From Nonomuraea indica (GTDB taxonomy: Bacteria; Actinomycetota; Actinomycetes; Streptosporangiales; Streptosporangiaceae), in the NCBI RefSeq assembly GCF_002850745.1, contig NZ_KZ559485.1, positions 4,412 through 68,411 on the forward strand: 64,000 nucleotides of DNA. Reading direction: 5' to 3'. How positions within the stretch are numbered: position 1 is the first letter of the stretch; every line of letters starts with the position of its first letter. The notes under the pieces were generated by a model. The model was given only the letters and a program-made list of their open reading frames with translations. It was not told where the DNA came from and ran no database searches. The translations under genes and the position numbers were made by a program. Positions 61,117-64,000 of the stretch are shown in pieces.

Positions 61117-62283
61117 ATGGACATCAAGGACACGGCCCGGGCGCTCGACGGCGCGGGCATCTCGGCGTTCCTCCGGTCGCTTCCCACCCAACCCCTGCTG
61201 CTCGGCCTGGGCGAGGCCAGGCACTTCGTCGCGGAGCTGGGCGAGCTCCGCAACGAGATCTTCCGGCACCTGGTCGACCACGAGGGCTACCGGTCGTTCG
61301 CCATCGAGAGCGACTGCCTCATGGGGCTCGCGGTGGACGACTACATCGCGACGGGCGAGGGCACGCTCGACGACGTCATGGAACGCGGCTTCAGCCACGA
61401 CTTCGGCACGTCACCGGCCAACCGCGAGCTCGTCCGCTGGATGCGCGCGTACAACGAGGAGCATGACGAGAAGCTCCGGTTCTTCGGGATCGACGCCCCG
61501 GTGGAGTACTGGGCGGCGAGCCCGCGCGAGGCGCTCACCGGCCTGCACGCCCTCCTCGACGGCCCGCTTCCGTGCAGCGGGGAGACCCTCGACACGCTGC
61601 TGGGCCCGGACGAGCGGTGGTCGAACCAGGCCGCGGCCATGGACCCGTCCCAGTCGATCGGCCGGTCGGCCGAGGCCCTGCGCCTGCGGCTGATCGCCGA
61701 CGACCTGGTGGCGCTGCTCGACACGCAGTTGCCGCGGCTGGGCGCGGAGGACAGGGAGCGGGCGGCGCTGTACGGGCGCACCGCCGTCGGCCTGCTCCGC
61801 TACCACTACTGGATGGCCGACGACTCCCCGTCACGGTGGACCCGGCTGTCGGCCCTGCGGGACGCGATGATGGCCGCCAACCTGCGTGCCGTCGCCGAGC
61901 GCGGCCCTGCCCTGGTCTTCGGCTCCAACCTCCACCTGCAGCGGAACAAGAGCCTCATGCCGTTCGGCGACCAGCGGTTGGAGTGGTGGAGCGCCGGGGC
62001 GATCGCCGCGACGCACCTGGGTGACCAGTACGCCTTCCTGGCCTCGGCCTTCGGCACGGTCGGCGACGACACCCCGCCCCCGGACACCGTCGAGGGCATC
62101 CTTTCCACGCTGCCGTGGGACCAATCCCTCATCGACGCCGGCCGCCTGGCCGAGGCCGTCAAGCAGGCCACCCCGCGCGTCTCCCAGGACTTCGCCTACT
62201 TCCCGCTCGACCCGGCGCAGCTCCACAGGGCCGACGGCCTCGTCTTCCTCAAGCGGGCCGTCCGGCTGAAGAAGCTGGGTTGA
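61117..62283 (+). CDS. Erythromycin esterase family protein
   Basis: 388 residues. The family core is visible: LLLGLGEARHFVAELGELRN (the conserved Glu and His region), SFAIESDCLMGLAVDDYIAT, LRFFGIDAPVEYW and VFGSNLHLQRN with the catalytic-region histidine. These enzymes hydrolyse the lactone of 14- and 15-membered macrolides, or related substrates. Members differ in specificity; macrolide resistance here is inferred only from the family. It is monocistronic, with a palindrome at the start. A PKS gene with a propionate-type loading module occurs at the left edge, 57 kb away, so a link is possible but not shown. Confidence 0.85.
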   Translation: MDIKDTARALDGAGISAFLRSLPTQPLLLGLGEARHFVAELGELRNEIFRHLVDHEGYRSFAIESDCLMGLAVDDYIATGEGTLDDVMERGFSHDFGTSPANRELVRWMRAYNEEHDEKLRFFGIDAPVEYWAASPREALTGLHALLDGPLPCSGETLDTLLGPDERWSNQAAAMDPSQSIGRSAEALRLRLIADDLVALLDTQLPRLGAEDRERAALYGRTAVGLLRYHYWMADDSPSRWTRLSALRDAMMAANLRAVAERGPALVFGSNLHLQRNKSLMPFGDQRLEWWSAGAIAATHLGDQYAFLASAFGTVGDDTPPPDTVEGILSTLPWDQSLIDAGRLAEAVKQATPRVSQDFAYFPLDPAQLHRADGLVFLKRAVRLKKLG

Positions 62284-62330
62284 CGGGCGCGTGCGCGGCG
62301 ACGGCCCCGCGCCGTGACCAGGTGTGACTC

Positions 62331-62360
62331 TTGACATACCGGATGTGGCGCGCTTAGCCT
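62331..62360 (+). promoter_or_regulatory. Consensus-like promoter of the MFS-kinase operon
   Basis: TTGACA (62331-62336) and TAGCCT (62355-62360) are separated by 18 bp. Transcription should start near 62367, leaving a leader of about 104 nt before the ATG at 62471. Confidence 0.72.
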
Positions 62361-62370
62361 CACCCCAATC

Positions 62371-62416
62371 GACAGGCACAGACGAAGACACCCTGTCAGC
62401 GGTCTTCGTCTGTGCC
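62371..62416 (+). promoter_or_regulatory. Attenuator-like leader with two alternative hairpins
   Basis: GGCACAGACGAAGAC (62375-62389) pairs perfectly with GTCTTCGTCTGTGCC (62402-62416), a 15-bp stem with a 12-nt loop followed by TTTGTCGTT. GACAGG (62371-62376) can pair with CCTGTC (62392-62397), which would prevent the first stem. The two structures exclude each other and lie at the very 5' end of the predicted mRNA. A terminator/antiterminator switch is inferred; the U-tract is weak. Confidence 0.6.
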
Positions 62417-62470
62417 TTTGTCGTTCCCGGACCGCTGGCCAGGGTTTCGACCACCCGAAAGGCGGCGGGC

Positions 62471-63904
62471 ATGCACGACCCGGCGAGCACGAGAACCACG
62501 GTCATCAGCAGCGCAGGAGACGCGGCCGACCTCATCGACACCCTCAAGACCCTGAGCGGCCGGGCCAACGGCATCTGGTTCCTGGCCCTGGCGGGCCTGT
62601 TCCTGGACGCCTACTCCAACGCCGCGCTCGGAGCCGGTCTGGCCCCCATGGTCAAGCAGCTCGGCCTGTCTCCCACGCAGGTCGGGCTGCTCACCGCGAT
62701 GGCTCCGGCGATCGCAATCGTCTCCAACCCGTTCGGCGGCTGGCTCGCCGCACGCATCGGCCGCGTCAAGCCGCTGCTGATGACCAAGGTGATCTTCGCC
62801 GCGGGCGCCCTGCTCACCGCCGTGGGCTCGGACTTCCAGACGGTCTTCGCCGGGCGGACCCTGGTCGGCATCGCCTACGGCATCGACTTCGCGGTGGCCA
62901 TGGCGCTGCTCGCCGAGTACACCCCGGCCTCGCTCAAGGGCAGGCTCAACTTCTGGCAGGGGGTCTGGTACACCGCGACGACCACCAACCTGCTCCTCAC
63001 GCTGCTGTTCTACAAGTTCGACGTGGGCGCCGACATCTGGCGCTGGTCCGTCAGCTCCTCGGCCGTCTTCGCGCTGCTCCTGTTCGTGCTGCAACTGGCC
63101 TTCCTGGTGGAGAGCCCCACCTGGCTGGCGTCCAAGGGCAGGCTGCGCGAGTCCGTGGCCAACCTGCGCCGCATGTACGGCTTCGCCGCCCAGGAAGGGC
63201 CGATGGCGACCGGCCAGGCCGACGAGGCCCGGCACCAGGTCGGGCTCCGCGACGCGGGCGTCCTCTTCCGCCGTCCCTACCTGCCCCGGACCGTGCTGTC
63301 CACGGCGATCTCCCTCACCCAGGCCATGCAGTACTTCGCCGTGGGCTGGTACCTGCCGGTGATCAGCCTCGAGCTGTTCGGCAAGGAGTTCGAGAAGGCG
63401 ACCATGGGCGCCATGGCGTTCAACGCGGTCGGCATCGTCGGGGGTTGCCTGTCGGCCTACTTCGGCCGCCGGCTCGGGCTGCGGGTCAGCTCGATGGCCG
63501 GATACGCCGTGGTGTTCGTCGCGCTGCTGGTCATGGGGGCCACGTTCAAGCAGCTCCCCGTCGCCCTGGCGGCGCTGCTGCCCGTGCTGTTCATCTTCTT
63601 CCACTCCGCCGGACCCGGCCCGAACGGCAAGTCGATCGCGGCGCTGTCCTACCGCAGCGACATCCGCACCCTGGGCACCGGCGTGACCGGCATGCTCGGC
63701 AGCTTCGGCTCGGTCGCCGGCCTGTACCTGTTCCCGCAGCTGCAGTCCGGCATCGGGGTCGGCAACAGCCTGATGGTGCTGTCCGTGGTGCCGCTGGCCG
63801 GCCTGCTCACCTGCCTGGCGATCAGGTGGGATCCGACCCGTACGGCGATCAACCTGGAGGAGGAGCCGATCCACCTCCAGCAGCGCCAGCCGGTGTCCGC
63901 CTGA
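62471..63904 (+). CDS. MFS sugar/polyol transporter
   Basis: 477 residues with twelve helices. Typical MFS sugar-porter traits are visible: GGWLAARIGRVKPLLMTKVI (loop 2-3 motif), LVGIAYGIDFAVAMALLAEY with ASLKGRLNFWQG after helix 5-6, and VESPTWLASKGRLRESVANL before the central loop. ATG 62471 is preceded by GGCGGCGGGC. It is followed after 31 bp by an FGGY kinase gene, a normal transporter-kinase pairing for a polyol or pentose. An attenuator-like leader precedes it. Confidence 0.88.
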   Translation: MHDPASTRTTVISSAGDAADLIDTLKTLSGRANGIWFLALAGLFLDAYSNAALGAGLAPMVKQLGLSPTQVGLLTAMAPAIAIVSNPFGGWLAARIGRVKPLLMTKVIFAAGALLTAVGSDFQTVFAGRTLVGIAYGIDFAVAMALLAEYTPASLKGRLNFWQGVWYTATTTNLLLTLLFYKFDVGADIWRWSVSSSAVFALLLFVLQLAFLVESPTWLASKGRLRESVANLRRMYGFAAQEGPMATGQADEARHQVGLRDAGVLFRRPYLPRTVLSTAISLTQAMQYFAVGWYLPVISLELFGKEFEKATMGAMAFNAVGIVGGCLSAYFGRRLGLRVSSMAGYAVVFVALLVMGATFKQLPVALAALLPVLFIFFHSAGPGPNGKSIAALSYRSDIRTLGTGVTGMLGSFGSVAGLYLFPQLQSGIGVGNSLMVLSVVPLAGLLTCLAIRWDPTRTAINLEEEPIHLQQRQPVSA

Positions 63905-63935
63905 TCCCGCCCGCACGACGAAAGGACCTTCACGG

Positions 63936-64000
63936 ATGACCAGGGAACGCCGCCGCGGCGTGCTCGGCATCGATGAGGGCACCACGGGCACCCGCGCGGC
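63936..64000 (+). CDS. FGGY-family carbohydrate kinase, N-terminus (cut by window edge)
   Basis: The first 21 codons are visible, including VLGIDEGTTGTRA, the phosphate-binding start of glycerol/xylulose-kinase type FGGY proteins. A GAAAGGA ribosome site lies 8-15 nt upstream. It is the second gene of the MFS operon. Which substrate it phosphorylates cannot be read from this fragment. Confidence 0.75.
   Translation, partial: MTRERRRGVLGIDEGTTGTRA

Noticed and set aside
62324..62470. Upstream start of the MFS gene at 62324
   Set aside because: It would begin before the predicted promoter -35 box and translate the hairpin region; ATG 62471 fits the family N-terminus.

Overview
The window is about 64 kb of very GC-rich DNA. 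It has strong GC bias at third codon positions, frequent GTG starts, ATGA/GTGA stop-start overlaps, many TetR/MerR/ArsR/GntR regulators, several probable leaderless promoters and a CpnT/WXG-type secreted protein. All of this fits a filamentous actinomycete. A Streptosporangiales member (Nonomuraea/Streptosporangium type) is my best guess from gene style, but it is an inference. The window looks like accessory chromosome: a polyketide gene cluster edge followed by many small regulator-plus-enzyme cassettes. No rRNA, tRNA, CRISPR array or intact transposase was seen.

Layout. 1-5.3 kb: minus-strand end of a modular type I polyketide synthase cluster. It shows a KSQ-AT-ACP loading module with a methylmalonyl-type AT, the first KS of the next polypeptide (cut by the window edge) and a phosphopantetheinyl transferase. 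5.4-12.6 kb: epoxide hydrolase, an ECF sigma factor / MFS / PEP-mutase-like run, a GlxA-type AraC regulator and a small secreted protein. 13-19.4 kb: SDR, a CmtR-like metal sensor with a CDF efflux pump, a BtrH/C39-like protein, a hydrolase-MerR pair and a RibD_C reductase divergent from TetR. 19.4-23.4 kb: a compact second Rho factor, a phosphoribosyltransferase and a decayed CPBP protease. 22.4-28.7 kb: a P450-DrrA-DrrB-membrane protein operon divergent from an unusual GbsR-type regulator, then an ArsR/flavin monooxygenase pair with an arsC remnant. 28.9-39.1 kb: sigma/membrane-protein pair, TetR-FMO pair, DUF899, tandem VOC protein, LysR-MFS pair, FrnE-like DsbA and a TetR-Pip-like membrane protein pair. 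39.3-43.8 kb: a P450-ferredoxin-flavoprotein cassette.

43.8-51.9 kb: a sugar-utilisation locus. It holds a DeoR-HTH/LacI-sensor regulator, ABC binding protein, two permeases, a hydroxyacid dehydrogenase, GH35 beta-galactosidase and GntR. 51.9-53.9 kb: a stand-alone trpBA pair. 55.8-60.2 kb: a polymorphic-toxin-like locus with a small acidic protein, a WXG100-size protein and a 1271-residue CpnT-N-terminal protein. Its C-terminus carries a His/Cys clan-CD-like peptidase signature. 60.3-64 kb: secreted ricin-type lectin, an erythromycin-esterase family protein, then an MFS sugar transporter and the start of an FGGY kinase. These last two sit behind a strong promoter and a leader with two mutually exclusive hairpins.

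The points most worth following are the toxin-like locus, the Rho paralogue with an altered bicyclomycin-region residue, the attenuator-like leader at 62.37 kb and the frame-shifted arsC remnant. The many perfect palindromes next to regulators are also useful, because each gives a testable operator.
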